64,000 bases of DNA, taken from NCBI GenBank assembly GCA_026413225.1, contig CM048591.1:72876052-72940051 (forward strand), given 5' to 3'. Origin of the DNA: Otis tarda (lineage: Eukaryota > Chordata > Aves > Otidiformes > Otididae). This document shows positions 24,131-39,010 of the stretch, piece by piece. Under the pieces are notes generated by a model. The model saw only the letters and a program-made list of their open reading frames with translations, made no database searches and had not been told where the DNA came from. Made by a program: the position numbers and the translations under genes. The stretch's first letter is position 1, and each line of letters starts with the position of its first letter.

Positions 24131-25053
24131 AACTGCATTTTCCCAGTGACTCAAGTGGCACTAAGGTTAACTGAGCACCTGCAGGTTTTGGTCATCAGAA
24201 CATTCTTTGTTATCCACTCTCTAAATGCTCAGTCGTGTTCTGGTCTTTCTCCAGCAGAACTGGACATAAAAGGGGCTTCTTTTTCTATGGTAACATGACT
24301 CCTGTTCATGAAAAAAATGCATGGATGGCATTCGGTCACATTATAGAAGCTGATGAAAAAATGTGAAAGCGTGATGACTATGCAGAAAAAAAAAAAGATG
24401 AAGTTTCTGGATATTAATAGCTCTACAGCAAAGACACTTCTAAAAGTTTAATTAGAACTTTTTCCCCTTTAGAGTAGTCTGTAAAGCAAGAAATAATAGT
24501 TAGAATTAACTATATCTTTCAAGTCATAGCAAGGAAAAAACTAATTATTGCAAACTACCAATGTCAGCTGTTTAACAAGCACCATTTAGGTTTTTCTTAT
24601 ACACATGTAATGAAACTAGCAGCTAACAGAAGGAATCTAGGGGATTGGTGTCTATTAGCACCTGAAGATCCACAGAATGCTGCTGTTTCTATCTTTAAAT
24701 CATGCTTGTTAATTTTAACACCAGTTACTCCAAAGCAGAAAACATGTCTGCAAAGAACTCTGATAGTTTTACTGTCTCTGAATACCCTGAAGTGGTGTAT
24801 GTTCCTGAATACCAGTTCCACTTGGAAGATTTCAATACATAGTCCTTCCCAACTTCAGCATTGGAATTCAATCCTGTAACTTATTTTTTTCCCTATTTCT
24901 TGAGTGGTCAAATGCATGACTTCTAATGAATCTTAAGAGCACCTGACACATTTAATTCAGTTGTAATATGAGATCAGTGTGTAAATTCCATTTACACAAG
25001 TAACATCTTAGTGTAACTAAACCTATATAAATCATATGCTAAAAGCAAACTAT

Positions 25054-25149
25054 ATTTTTTCTTTTTCTTTTCTTCTTTTTTCTTCTTGTTTTTCTTTTTT
25101 CTTCTTTCTTTTCCTCTTTTCTTTTTTTTTCTTTTTTTTTTCTTTTTTA
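25054..25149. repeat. Polypyrimidine tract (TTTTC/TTCTT)n
   Basis: Almost 100 nt of nearly pure T and C on the plus strand, with one G interruption. It is an imperfect homopurine-homopyrimidine tract. Confidence 0.9.
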
Positions 25150-28100
25150 AAGATCATACTATTAGAGAACAGCTAAGTAACGCAGGCTATGTTTAATTAC
25201 TGACTGAATTCCAACTGAGTCAATGTAAGTCTCATCCAGGACCTAATGAGCAGATAAGTTCAAGTATACTTGAAGAAAACATCATCTATGGCATTTCCTG
25301 CCGAAGGGAAAGAAAGTCAAATGCAAACAGAGTTTTCATCCTCCTAATTTAGCATATATGATAATCCAAGACTGAATCAGTTGAGCTTGAGTCAGTCCTG
25401 GAATGGAGGAAATGCAAATGTCTGCAAGCAAGTTCTACAGGAAGAAACAACATTTTTCACAGTTTTTGTCTCACTTATATTTTTTAGAATATCACAGCTA
25501 TAATAACACTGTTATTGTGCCTTCAAAAAGAGTTCTGCTAGAACACACACTCAGTTTTGGATACAGTAGAAACTAGTTGTGTTATTAATCCATGTGTGAT
25601 TTTCCTAAGATAAGTTGCTTTAAATATTATTAAGTGTTCAGTACCAGAGAAAAAGCCTTCATGAGAGTTTTCAGACACACCACAACAGTGCATTTCTAAG
25701 ACGTAATGAACTAGGTCATGTTCCTAGGGTATCTTGGTGCAGTTTTGGCTTTCCTTGGTAGCTTGGCATGAACAGAAATGGACAAGGTTCATTATGTAAT
25801 TCACTTCAAGTCAACATTTAATAAAAATTTAAAACCATATTAATTAAGTGATCAGAGTCAAAAATAAGATATACTGTAAACTATTGGCTAATGTGAAATA
25901 TTTATCAGACTGGGCAATTAATTTAAGACATTAGTAGGTCAATCAGAAGAGAACACTGCTGATTTTTCTATTTGTCATTGGATTTTCCATAAAACCTCTG
26001 AACCTTTCTCCATTTTACAAACAATTTTGTTACAATATTTTTACTAAAACATGTTAGATTGTTGTCTGGTAAAATGAAACTAAAGATGAAACTTTAAACT
26101 ACAGTCATTAAAGTCCATCCCATTCTTCTCTGCAGTTTCTGCTGTATATGAAAAGGCAAGTAATTCACACCTCAGTTCTTAAACCTCTGCTGACATTACC
26201 GCTGATGCTGAGGCAAACTTCAAGATTAATAACAAGCAAGAAACTAAAAAGAAAGGAAAATCTATGATTTTTATCAAAATCATTAAAAATACATTAGTAG
26301 AAGCAACCTGACAGTTACAAATACAGAACCGCCAAGTGTGAGGAGAAATAATTTATCTTCAGATTTTAAATCTGAGTTTCTGAACTTCTAGAATATTATA
26401 TAGTTTTGCCTGACAAACCAATGCCGGTGTCATAGTTCATCAGCATTTTATAGTGATGAATTAATTAGTTTTGGAAATGTCCTGTCAGTTTGACCTGCAC
26501 AACTTTTGTTTACTCATAATTCTTTGTGATGGTTTCTGAAGTTAGATTGTTGAATTTTAACAATTCAGAAATTGTCCAGAAATTCTGTCAAGCACAAAAT
26601 AATGTGCTTATCTAAAAGGAAAAGAATGAGGCAGTTTAAAGACATTATATAGAAGAATATACGTTATTAATCATTGACTAATCTTGGTTTGTCAAGTGAT
26701 GTAAAAGTACTTCATTTACTATGGTCAACAGTAAAAGCTGAGATCTTAGTATTTGTAGGAAATAGTTAAGGAACCTCTAGATTTTGTTCTCTAACTTGTC
26801 GTTAGTAAAATCTATGCCAGTGGTTTGAACTTTTGTTTTAATAAAACTAGTTGGAGAAAATTAAAGAAGCATTTACCTTCTGTGAAATAGTTGAAAAAAT
26901 GTGAAAGGAAACTTGCATATAAAACATCAATATTTTATTAAGAGATTTAAACATGAAATTATTTTTACTTTCTATATTAATATTTAAAAAAAAATAATGT
27001 GCATTTCAGCTCTTCCCTTGAGAATTTCACTCCTGTTTTGAAAAACAAACAGAAAAGAGTTGATTTTTTTTTTTAATAACATTATTTTGGTATGTTTAAT
27101 GTGTCTAAAATTTAAAAAATAAACAGGAAAGGTATATTCCCCCTGCTTTGGTTGAAGACAATCAAAATGGTATCAAGAATCTCTGAACAATGAAGTAAGA
27201 AACATTCTCTTTGAGAGCATTGGCCATGTTTTGAGTGAATAATGTCTTTTTGGAAGCTTCTTCAGAAACTGTAGAATCATATTGAGACATAGAAATTAAC
27301 CTAGACCTTACCTATTTCTTTGAATTCTTTTTACAAGCTCCCACTCACTTTAAAAACAACGTGAACTCAGTTAAATCCAAAAGATGGTGTCACACTGTGT
27401 AACACATACTTTTATTGATCCTCCCTGACCTGAACACGAAGTCATTTTACACTGCTTATGCCCCACATTGCTCTCCATTGCTGGTGGATAAGCCTTTCCA
27501 GGAAATTTAGATTATCCTTTTACTACTCCAATACCTAATTCTGGGGATGATTATGAATTACTTTAGATTACAGCTTTCAGTTGATGTAATCCAAAGCATC
27601 TTTTGCAAAACCATGCTAAGGCCCTTTCCCTTCTACACGCAAAGTTTTATTACATCACATGATCAAAACACAACTGTCTGCCTTCAAGACATGCTTGCAG
27701 AGGGGGTCACATAACTGGCCACGCAAGCAGCTTCCCTTTGCATTCCCTAGCATGTCCCCCTCCTTCCATCACCCATGCAGGAGGACCTTCCTCTTGGAGG
27801 TGGTGCCTGCTTTTTGGCCAAGTGACAGATTGGATCTCAGAAGAATCAGGTCTTAGAAAAGCAGTGAGAGGGCAGTGTGGTACCAAAGACCATCACACTC
27901 ACACCCGTCTCTCATCTAAGAGGCCCTTAGGAAGGAGCAATTAGCAAAGATCTTGCAGTAAACTGTGAATAACTTTGAAGAGCAAAATTCCTTCAACTTG
28001 CTCACTACTTGCTCAGTATTCTCTCTTGCAATGCAAGATCTGTTGCGTTATCTGTCTGTAATGTAACTGAGCCTGCAGATTAGCATTTGTATTTTGCAAA

Positions 28101-31100
28101 TACGTCTCCACGCCAAAGTGTCCCTGAGTAAATCTGTTCAATCTCTTTAACTTGCTGAAATAATATGAAGACTGGGAGACCATGGGCTCATATTGTGGCA
28201 CAATCCTCAATTACACATCATCAGTCCTTGCGTAGCAAGCATTACGCATGGTGTTTAGATTGTCACTTGTAAAGCTGTTAATTTACTTGGCTAGGCCCTG
28301 GTAGTGACCATGTCCATTTTCCTCTGATTTAAACTGGTCTCGGCCCACAAAATGCACACAGCAATTATGAGCTTCACCTGAACAGGAACTCCATGCTCAT
28401 AGTTTAATTCTTTATTTTTAGACTACCAATAACAGCTCTACCTGAGAAGAATAATGTCAAAACAAATTTACTAAAAAGCATGCGAGCACAGCTTAAATAA
28501 ATAAATAAATGCATAGTCAGCTCCCTAGGTTTACAGCAGAGGTCCTCTGCCTTGCTAGGGATACAAACAGCAAACATATCAAGCAAAACTCACTAAACAG
28601 GAAAAAACCCACCATCAGGGCATATGTAGTGGCCCTAGAATGCAGTAATATATTCTTTTTTTTCAGTGTTACTTTATGGATATTTCACAGTTACCTGTCA
28701 CAACAATGACACCATCACTACTCATATTTTACATCAAACAAACTATAATTCTTTGTGAGTTCTGACCAGAACTTTCTCTATAATCTTGCAGATTTAGGTC
28801 CTTTGATGTGTTCTACAGATTTTGGTAAATGCTAGGTAGTTTTTAGTCCAGTGTCAGACTCTTCCCTCTTGGTGTTACTTGGCTTTGTTGTTTTATACTT
28901 ACGGAGTTTATGTACAAGTGGCATTCTGCTCTCAGTGGTTTGCATTTGTAAAGTACTCCCTAACATACTTGAGACAATTCTATTTACAGTTTCCCAAGAA
29001 CAAAAGCACTGAGTTTCCAAAAAACAATGTGTTGATGAATGAGCATCAAGCACTCATCTGATATTAAACATTTTTCAACATTTAACATTAACCAGTTGCC
29101 TTCAGCTGAGCAGACAGAACTTCAGCTGAGTCAGAGTACATCTGTTGTCTAATACAAATCTCACTTCTTAATATTCTGCTGATCTGGACTGGGTACCAGG
29201 AAAACACTGGCAGTCAGCAGCAGCTTGTATGAAGATATAACAGTCAAAATCTTGTTCCAGGAGGTAATAATGTCTTTTTGTTTGCTTGCTTTAGATTTTA
29301 ATTAAGAGGCAATTCTAGTTCATAAGGCATTCTGTTGTAAGAATGCTGATTTATTAGACAGACATTCAGTAATGTGATTGAGTGTTCTTTCATACAGTGG
29401 ATTGTACATACAACTGTGTTGTGCTGGGATGCATGAAAAAATGAATGCTTCTCTATTTCAGCATGCTGGTGGAGTCTCTGGGTGAAATTTGTTCAATTCA
29501 GGAGACTGAACCACAGGGTCTAAATTCTCTGTGGTACAACACTTAACAAGACTGCTCTTATTCTTTTCCCATAGTGGGTTTCTTTTTTTTTTTTTTCCTA
29601 CTTCAGCTTAAGTGACAAGAAAATGTCTGTTTGCTATAGAATGAGTGAGAAGAAGAAAAAATAAGTCCCCCAAAAGAGCAGTCATTTAAAATGTCATTCT
29701 TTGTTAGAAAGCAATTTACTTTGTGAGCAAAGCTGTGAGTATTTTCCCTCAGGCAACTGAAAGGTACACTTTATTTTTGCCTTCCCCAAATGTTACAGCT
29801 AGGCTCAGCTTCAGGACTTTGAAGAATAAAAAGTTTTGGATGGATGGAATCCATGGAATCTCATGGATTCAAGAGAAACCTCAGAAAGAAACTCCCAAGC
29901 CTCAGTATTCTTCCTTTCTGAGCAAAGACATAAATATGGCATTTTTGCTGTTATTGGCTGAGACAATTTGTGGTAGCTGGAGTAGGAAGTGCACTCCCAC
30001 AGCAAGCACTCTAGGGTCCAGCAGAAATCGGCTTCAAATCCAGCTCCTTGGGCCACTTATCTCACGGTCACTACTGCAGTGAACACAATGTAGTCAAGAA
30101 GGAGTCTTTGCAACATCCAAACTCTGAGCTAGCCCACTGCGGAAGAAAAACATTGAGTATATTTCACACCAGAATAAGAAACCAATTAATCTGTTTCAGT
30201 ACAAGTACTATGCTCCTCCCGTTCCCTCCTACTCAACTAACATTTGGGCTTTTCCCAAATGTGCTATGGAAGGATTGCCTCACTCAGCTGTGCAATTCTG
30301 TGTGCAACCTCCTCTCTCTAAGATTGGTTTTAGTAGCTACTGTCCTAATCATGTTTTGACAAAGGCTCACATTTCTGCAGGTACCTGCTGAACTTTTCTG
30401 AAATACTGTAATCCAGCTGGGGGAATCATCACCTTTTCTTATGTGGGACAGACAGGTAGGAGATGCTGAAAACCACATTCAACAAGGTGTTGCTAAAGGA
30501 AACTGGAAAGAAAATATAAACGTAAAAATTACTACTATCACTTGACATGAACAAAGTGAAAAATAAACTATATTTAACCTTCTAAATTTAAAGAACAGTA
30601 AAGTCACTCCTGATCTTCCACCTAACCAGTGACAGGAGACTGTTGCTGCATTTATTGTGCTGTCCAATACTCATCTTCTGGTGATGGACTAAACTCTAAG
30701 CTGACATTGTTATGACCAAGCAACTGTCTCTGACAGTGTAATTTTTTTTTCCCTTAAGCAAAATTCAGTAACAGTTCTGGTCCCTCTAAAAAAAAATATT
30801 CTTGTCCAACTTACTATCACAGGAGTAAAAGTAAGTTACTTATATCTAGCCACAAGGACACGCAGGCATTTGTGAGGATTATTAACAGAATAATATAAAC
30901 TGTGAGCTTGGCTTAGCACGCATCCCTCCCTCACTCTAGAAGCAGCATAAACACCAGTGAGGTGGCTGGTACCCTGCTGAGGAAAGGTAATGTGGAACGA
31001 GATCTATTGTGAGGAAATCCACTGCAGGTGAGAGCTGAGATTCAATAATCCATTTAAATTGTTTGTAGGGTTAGAGTTAGGATAACCCATGCCTTTGCCT

Positions 31101-34100
31101 TGACTGTAGCAAACAGAAAAGACCAGGAGGGTTGGCATAAATCCTACCTCTGTATTCCAGCCTCTCTGCCCACTAGTGAGTTTTGCTGATGTCAAGCACA
31201 ACCATATCCCTTCTCCCTAGATCACCCACAAAGTCCAGGAGCAGCATGGTCACAGACAAGAATCCAACTCTTTAGCTTCCCTGAGGAGCAAAGACTTCTC
31301 AAGACCGAAAAGAGTCTTAATTTTGTGCTACTCAGGAATAAGCACAGCAAAACGGTTTTAATTTGAGGCAGCTTTCTCCCAAAACCTCTGTGCTGTTTAT
31401 ACTTCCTCTATGTAGAAAAGGTGTAAAGCATCATCTGCATTGGCCAGCCATTTTCACACACGCGCTGCAGGACCCGGTGTTTGATCAACATGTCCAGCAA
31501 TGAACGCATCATTGACAATCTAGGAGAGCTCACGGCCCACCCCTCTACACCCTCCTCTGGCCTTGAGGAAAGATTATGCTGGGGAACAGGACTGTTTTGC
31601 AGTCCTTTTTAGCTCATTATACCTTCACAGAAACTTTTGAATCCTCTCATTATGTTCTTGTTACTTATCTCCTTCTCAGAAATTTACAGTGAGACAAAGA
31701 GACTAAGCCTGTAATGCTAAATGCAGATAGCTGCTATATGTAACAGGATTCATCAAAAAGAGGTCAGTATTTTGTACAATGATTCAGAGCACCCAGAAAA
31801 TCGTCCTACCTCACCAGTTAAGTATTATTTTAATTACACTAGAACATCAGCCAGGCAGCATAGACCTCTTCAAAATTAATCACTTTCCTGGAATTAGCAA
31901 AATGTTGGCGATATTAGGAGGAAGGGAGAACATTCAGAAAGAGGGGACATTTCATCATGCAACAAGCTAAATGCAAAGTTTCAGAACTGGCTTGTTGGGT
32001 AGCTTGCATTCATCACCCAGCCTAGGCAGATCCAGTTTACTGGTGCACACCCTTGCTGCAGACATAAATGATGGAAAGAACTGTCCCAGGAACAGCAATG
32101 TGCTGAATTCACAAACATACAGCAAGGGCTCTGAAATGGAAAGACACATCTAAATCTGGTCAGGAAGATGCCATATGAGGAGGAATTTTGAGTAGAAGCA
32201 GTACTGCCTGTGAGGACCAGCTCTGCTTTAAAGACCAAGGCTGTGCCCTAACAAGATGCACGGTGGTGAGGTGTGTGGTTATAACACAAAAGATTTCCTA
32301 ATTGTCATTTGAGTGAGGGAAAAAAAGGGTGCAAAAACTGAAAAGGGTAGGAATGAAACAACTCTAAAATCAAAGATAACAACCACAGTAGAGCTTTGGT
32401 TTTGCCAAATAGACACGAAACAAAAAAAAAAAAAACCCAAGAAAAAAACACCCAAAGATTTGTTTAAAAAGTATAATGTTTGATGGACTTGAACTAAATT
32501 AATGACAATTTCTGTCAGCTGAGAATCTGTCAACCGCATCAACACTGACTGTATTCGCTACAGTAATACTTGTTTGTGTGCAAGGGGAAATCTAAACCAC
32601 TGAGAAGAGATTTAAAAATCTCCGACTTCTCTCTTATGTTCCTATTGCTTATCCTCTGTTAATATTCAATAGCATTAGATAAAAGGTAACAAATTTTCAT
32701 ATAATTTTTCTATTTCTGTGAAGTCATATTCATTTAATTCACACTATTCAGATGCTTAATCTGAACTAAACTCACAGCTTTACACAGAAGAGTAATACAA
32801 CATGAAAGTTAGTAAAATGATTAGGAAGGCCATTGTCATATCATTGTCCTATCAGACCAGTAGATAAAACGCAGCTGATAGCTTGGGCCTACCTGTACAT
32901 TTCAAATTTGGTTTATTCTTATAACAACAAACATTTGCAATTTTAATACTTCCATTGCAATGGATTAGGATAGATTCAGCTGGGTTTAGACAAGGAGCTC
33001 CAAGTTTCTCCTAATTTCTCCTATCTCTAAATTGGAGGGAAGGAATATATTTTCTTTCTCATGAACAACTTCTCGGACTTAAAAAAAATCTAGTGTAGAA
33101 AAAAAGGTAGGGCAAAGATAAGGGAAAAACAATTAACTAAGTATTTATGAACCTAATAAAAATTTTTCTTGTCCTTTGCTAATGGTCTTTGTCTTAACCT
33201 ACTAGGAAGATTTTTTCTAGCACACCATTACTTTAATTGTCTTTCATCTGATAGCAGTACTGCAGTAGTACTAGGAGTGCAATTCAAGTGCTTAAACATG
33301 GATTATCCAGGGCAACTTAAGGTGCCCTTGCACTATCTGTCTGGTCTCCTGCTGCCACTGCAGAAGGGTGTTGATATCTGTCAATTCTATGTGATTGTCA
33401 GGCTGTTACGCTTGATCGTGTGAAGAGAAATTAAACTCCTAGAATAGACAGTCCTACCATTATCATTTGGCTGAGTAGTAATTTCCATTCCCCTATGAGA
33501 CTAAACTACTCAGATGTCACTGCCAAGAGTGACATAACTTTAGGTTGAATACATATCAGCTCAAAATTATTATTTAGTGTTTAATTTTCCAAACCAGTTT
33601 GCTAGTTGCAATGTATTGGTTGATTTATTTTTTTTTCATTCTCTGGCTCCTTTACATCATCTTTCCATGATGAAGGACCTGGGATTCAAGGCTTAGACTG
33701 TTAAAACAGCAAGAGGACACACACTAATCAAAAGCATCTCACAGTTCAAAAGAGCCTAGGGCAGAGAATTTTTCCTAGTCTGTCAGTGTTTCCAAAGCAC
33801 GTATCAACTGGCTATAGATCTATGGCTCTATTGAACACAATCACATTAAAGAGTAATAGCCTCGTGCTGAATGCCGCAGGCAAACATAGCAATAAATATA
33901 TAATGCTTTTTTTTTCTCCTCCATTTCTTTCTCATATATGCAAAGTCCCCTTCCCTTTTTCCCGTGGCAAATCAATTATACACTCTTCTAGATACTGTAC
34001 GTAAAAGCATATATGAGGACTATTCTAGACTTAGTGCAAATTTAGCTGCCATTCTACCCTATGTTGAAAGACTCCTGCTGATGTTATTAAGCTCTTTTCT

Positions 34101-36510
34101 GGCTCAGAAAGTTCTTCAGCTGGACCAGTTAAGGCTGATTGGACAGTGTGCCTCTCAAGTCCAGGTTGTGAATATTCTGGTAGTGACACTTTCCCTCAAA
34201 GGGATTATGTTTGGTTTTGTAACTTCATTTGTCCCTCTATCATCTATCACCAGGTTTTTTTGTACTGCTTCTGGAGAAATTTCATCAGAAGCATTCAGAT
34301 GTCCCATTGGCCATGCACATAGCATAAGACTGTGATACAGAGTGTTTAGGGAAGAGTTCATATTTCTAGTAAACTAGTAGAAAGTATCATGAGCAAGGTC
34401 CTTATCTTGATTAATCTTCAGCCACAAGTTTTATTTTTCCTTGTTTGTTAGAGAACTTCACTTACATATGCCCAAGTGAAATGCACCTAATATTTGTTAA
34501 CCTTCTCAATAATTTCATAAATCATGTTTACACTATTTCTTCATCATCACTCACATTTATACTGAAAAATCATCTATGCCATACATATTCCATGTCAAAT
34601 TAAGCTGACTTTATTTTTCCTGCAGAGAACAAGTAATGATTGATTGATCGTTAGTTCCCTTCAACACCTTAACCCTTGCTGGCCTTGGCAAATTTCCTGC
34701 AATATGATTATCATCATTAATGTATCCAGCAACATTTATGGGTCCTAGATGGGAGAGGAGTTCAGGTTTCCTGGAATTACAGGATAATCTTAAGGTGTAA
34801 GACAATGCTGAAGTGCTCTTCAACCAGAAGCAAGAGAACTGTTTAGAAATAGGAAACTTGAGAGGCTGTTGTTTCAAAAGATACAGGAAGTTTTTATGCT
34901 TATCAGATTAACTGTTTTTGCATCACTGCAATTTCAGGAATGCCATTTCTATGTGACTTTCATGTGAACCCGAGATTACTTAGTCATCAAACGCAGGTGT
35001 TCTGGAAGAGATAAGCTTAGCTCTGCCCAACGTGTCTGCATATCTGGCTTTGCACCAACCCTGGTGACCTCCTAAATCTCATATAGATTTCAGCTGTTTC
35101 TTATCTCTAAGGAGTGAGATGGGTTCAGGAGATTTTTCAGACAGAAACAGTAAAATAATTTCCTGGCTTTCACAGCTATGAGGTGCAAAAGGAACAGAAT
35201 GGAGAGTAAATCCTTCTCACTTGCAAAGAAGCAGAAAGACCTAGTGGCTAATTAGACAATGCTATGAGGGCATAACCTACAGCCTTATCTCAGATCCTTA
35301 CCACTCAGCAACTCATTCTAGCATTCATAACTGAATACAAGATAAGGTAATATTTTTAGGCACTGTGTTTGCCAAACACAGCATTATTTGGAAAGCACTT
35401 TATTAATTTAATTTATTCCAATATTTGTCATTGTACTGCCTGGTCAGTTTGTAAAGCATTATACACCAATATTTTAATTTCTTCTTTCTTCTAAGAAGTA
35501 AAGTGAAAGCAGATTCCCTGTGGTTTGCTTCACAAAATAAGACTTGAAGTCAAAAGGGTTCTTTCTACCTTTCCAAAGCCCTTTCATAATAGTTTAATCA
35601 GATTTTTTAAAACACAGTGTTAACAAATACAGAATTTTATTATTCCAATGTGTACTGTTTAGAATACACACCCCCGTACAACAAATATGTACTCTTAAAC
35701 TGGTTAAATTCATAGAATACCTGTTAGATGCAGAAACACCCTCAATATTTCTTTGGCAATGTGCAGTCATGGCTGTGCAACCTCAGTAAGATGGTTGAAA
35801 CATCTTGTATCATAATGTACTTAGCAAACAGAAACAAGACTTAGTCCTCTAATCAAAATTACTTAGAGGCTGCTAAGCATGTTTTTCCAGTGCACTGAAG
35901 ACACAGTCTAAGGCTTGTTCCATTCTCAGAGACGGAGAGGTTGTGTTTGGGTTTTGGTTGTTTTTTTTTTTGTTTTTGCATTAAATCTTTCAGGTTTTGA
36001 CATTGTGCTTTAAACTATTGCTGTTGTATGCCTTTCATAAGAGAAAGCCATGCCAAAAGAGATTTACAGAAGGTATCTTGATCAGAAGAACCTGATAGAC
36101 TTGATACAGTTCCTTCATGGCTCCGGACATGAATTTTATGCAAAAAAAAAATTCTGAGCGCAGTAAGTGGAATTGACTTAGACTGAAATCAGTGGTGGGC
36201 TAACAAAAGAGAGGAGTCTTGTACAGAGGCAAAGACCTGACTGAATACTGATGGAAGACAATTAGGGGGGAAATTTCCTTTAGTGGGAAAAGAGAGGGTT
36301 GCTTACTGCTTGTCTAAGCTGAGGGCACTCCGAGTTATTCCATATATTGCATTAGGAGTAAAAGCAGAGTTTTAAATCAAGGGAAGAGAGACAAACTGAA
36401 AATTCACATTTCTGCAGACTGGAACAACTTTTCTAGAGAATAAGAGAAAAAAGGAAGAAATATTATCTCTGTGGCAAGAAGGAGGAAAACAGATCTAGTT
36501 TAAAATTAAA
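25150..36510. other. Long unique AT-rich noncoding stretch
   Basis: More than 11 kb without a recognisable gene, CR1 tail or LTR. The longest frames are 119 codons at 29723-30082 (+) and 123 codons at 33964-34335 (+). Neither has a recognised domain. A 9-bp perfect inverted repeat (CTGAGTAGT 33471-33479 with ACTACTCAG 33505-33513) is present. Small low-complexity patches lie at 28499-28511 ((AAAT)n), 32418-32451 (A-rich) and 35941-35979 (GTTT/T-rich). Confidence 0.65.
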
Positions 36511-36697
<187 letters not shown>

Positions 36698-38519
36698 ATT
36701 GTGAAGAAACTGTGATTTTTCTAGTTATATCACCCCCACAGTTTTAACAAACTGAAGCATACTTTTTCCAGGAATGCATGAACATTTTCGTCTTACTGAT
36801 GATACAGTCCATTTAAACAGTCTGCTATCCTGAGTTTATTCCTAATAAGAACAAAAATAATGTAAGGAAGTGATGATGCTTGTCTTCCACAAATGGATCC
36901 CGGGAGCTAACACTAGAGTACGCTTCAGAGAGACCTCATATTCCCTCCCAGAATATTGGTCTATGATGTCAAACCAGACATGGCCATGGGAGCAAACTGG
37001 TCTTGTCAACAAGTTCTGTTCTTGGCTTGTGTATTTATGCACAAAAACAAACTTCCACAGTGGAAAACTTTTGAAAATTTCACTCCTTGCTTTACTGAAA
37101 GTTCAACACAATAATGGAAAAATCACTCTGATTTCTACCCCTGAAAGCTTTTCATCCCTGAGGTTTCTGTGTGTGAAGCTTCCTACAGCCTTGAGTTAAT
37201 TCTGAGATTCTTAATCACTTTACACAAAATGATATCCAGTGCCAGGTGAAAAGTTTAAATTAAATCAAAACTGTGGCCAAGAAACTAGGGGGGAACATAT
37301 TTCAAAGACTACGTCAGCCATTTTCCTCCAAAATCTACTTGCTATGCAAAAACACAACAAGTTTCCTTAGCAACAAGCATTTCCTTGTCAAAGACTTGCT
37401 CTCCCAGAACATATCCATTATGGATTATTTATCCCATTATCTCTGTGTAAGGCAGTGCTGACAAAAATCATTCATTACTACTCAGGACCTACATTTGCAT
37501 ATTGTTTTTTAGCTTTTGAATCTGCGAACAGTAATACCCTTGATGGGGGCTGCTGTAAGCTTTTATTACTGTAATTAAGCTAGCATGTCTAAATAGAAAT
37601 GAAAAATGATAAAAACCCCTTTAAAGCACTAATGAATGTTTTCCAGAACTTCTATTGAGACTATATTTTTTTGCTAGTGACCTCATAAAACAATGGATTC
37701 AATTAGTATTCCGTTATTCTTTCTAGCCATCTGAAAGCATTTCACAGTATTACTTTATCTGAAACAATTATTTATTTCACATTAAACAGCGGCTTTTACA
37801 TTGCTAACAATAACTAATAGATGTTGATACTCAGTGAAATTATTTTAAAAACTTGAAAAGTAAATATAGTTATTTACTCTCTATGCTTTTTGCACTATGA
37901 GGAAAGCCCCATTAGTAAATTCCTGAAGATAATTTTTCCTCAGCAAAGCAGGTGTCTGGCTAGGAACCTTGAAAGACTGTCTGTGGAGATGTTCGTATAA
38001 AGTAGGCTTGATTTAATTCCCCAGGCAGTCACCTTGTGACCGGGGTGTGATGTGGGTCTGCTATTTAGCTGTTTGCACTTTCATCGAAAGTAGCTAATAG
38101 AAGCTCCAGAAATTTTCAGATTTTCAACAACTACACAGTTTGCTTTGGGACAAAACATAGGTTTGGGACACACACCAAAAGAGAATTTTTGAGGGAATTG
38201 CTGCTGAAAACTACAAATAAATACATTTTGTATTCATAAGTAAAGAATTTCCTCCTGATAGTTAAATAGAAAATTTCTGATGTGCAGACTTTTCTGGATA
38301 AAGAAATAAAATCAATAGATATATAGCACATTCCTTCTGTGAATGCAAAGCAAATCTTGTTTAAGAGCGGAGAAACCCAGTCTCCCATCTCTAGCAGAAA
38401 ACTTGCTTGAGCACGTAATTCAATATTTGCAATCAGAGATCTTAGGTTTTGATTTTTTTTTTTTTTTTTCCAATCTCAGAGGACTGTATTTTAAAGTGAG
38501 TGGAAAATAAACATTTCGG
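36698..38519. other. Unique AT-rich DNA; possible conserved noncoding block
   Basis: No gene is recognised. About 37480-37880 contains many TAAT/ATTA words, a GATAAAA site and few repeats, a texture often seen in vertebrate noncoding regulatory elements. This is impression only. A 17-T run lies at 38453-38469. Confidence 0.5.
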
Positions 38520-39010
38520 AAGGGAGAAAGAACTTGCGGCTATCTGTGAGGGCACAGCAAGGCTGGGCAGCTCCAGGGGAGCAGAGGCTGAGGTTGCCCC
38601 ACGCCAGCAGGAGCAGGGTCCTCACTGGCAGGGACGCAGCAAGGAGAGCAGGGCAGGCACAGTGGCGGCAGCCAGGACCAGTCAAGAACCCAGGTGGCCA
38701 GAAAAGTCCGTGGCAGTGAGGGAGCACACACCAAGGACTTGCGTCCAGGGAAGGGCCAGGATCAGAGATGTGTGGTCAGCTGCTGGCATGGCTGTCCCAC
38801 AGCTCAGGAGAGGAACCAGTGCCTGAACCTCGGTTCAGCTCCCCAAGCCAGTGGACCTGTCCCTGCTCCTCATACCTCTTCATCACGCCTTAGCTGTGCT
38901 CCTAGCCATAACACTTAAGGTTTCACGACTGCCCCGTGTCCAAGCTGGCCTTGGGCAGTGGCTCCTCTGGGAGAGGGTTGTACTGAGGGTCCTCAGCTCA
39001 GCTGAAATAC
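38520..39010. other. GC-rich island of unknown origin
   Basis: The base composition changes sharply just after a T17 run, from AT-rich to GC-rich with scattered CpGs (for example GGACGCAGC, GTGGCGGCAGCC, CTTGCGTCC, CACGACTGCCCCGTG). It reverts near 39010. Overlapping open frames occur on both strands (108 codons on +, 78 on -), as expected for stop-poor GC-rich DNA. It could be an unfamiliar LTR or other transposon, a weak CpG island, or a decayed gene piece. I do not recognise it. Confidence 0.5.

Larger units (their letters stand above)
23640..25053. other. Unique AT-rich DNA with (AT)n and an old CR1 tail
   Basis: Apart from the dinucleotide repeat and the CR1 tail remnant listed separately, nothing is recognised. 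The open frames are 120 codons or fewer and have no domain. Confidence 0.65.

Noticed and set aside
33471..33513. 9-bp inverted repeat that could form a hairpin
   Set aside because: The stem is too short and the loop (25 nt) unremarkable; such pairs are expected by chance in 64 kb.
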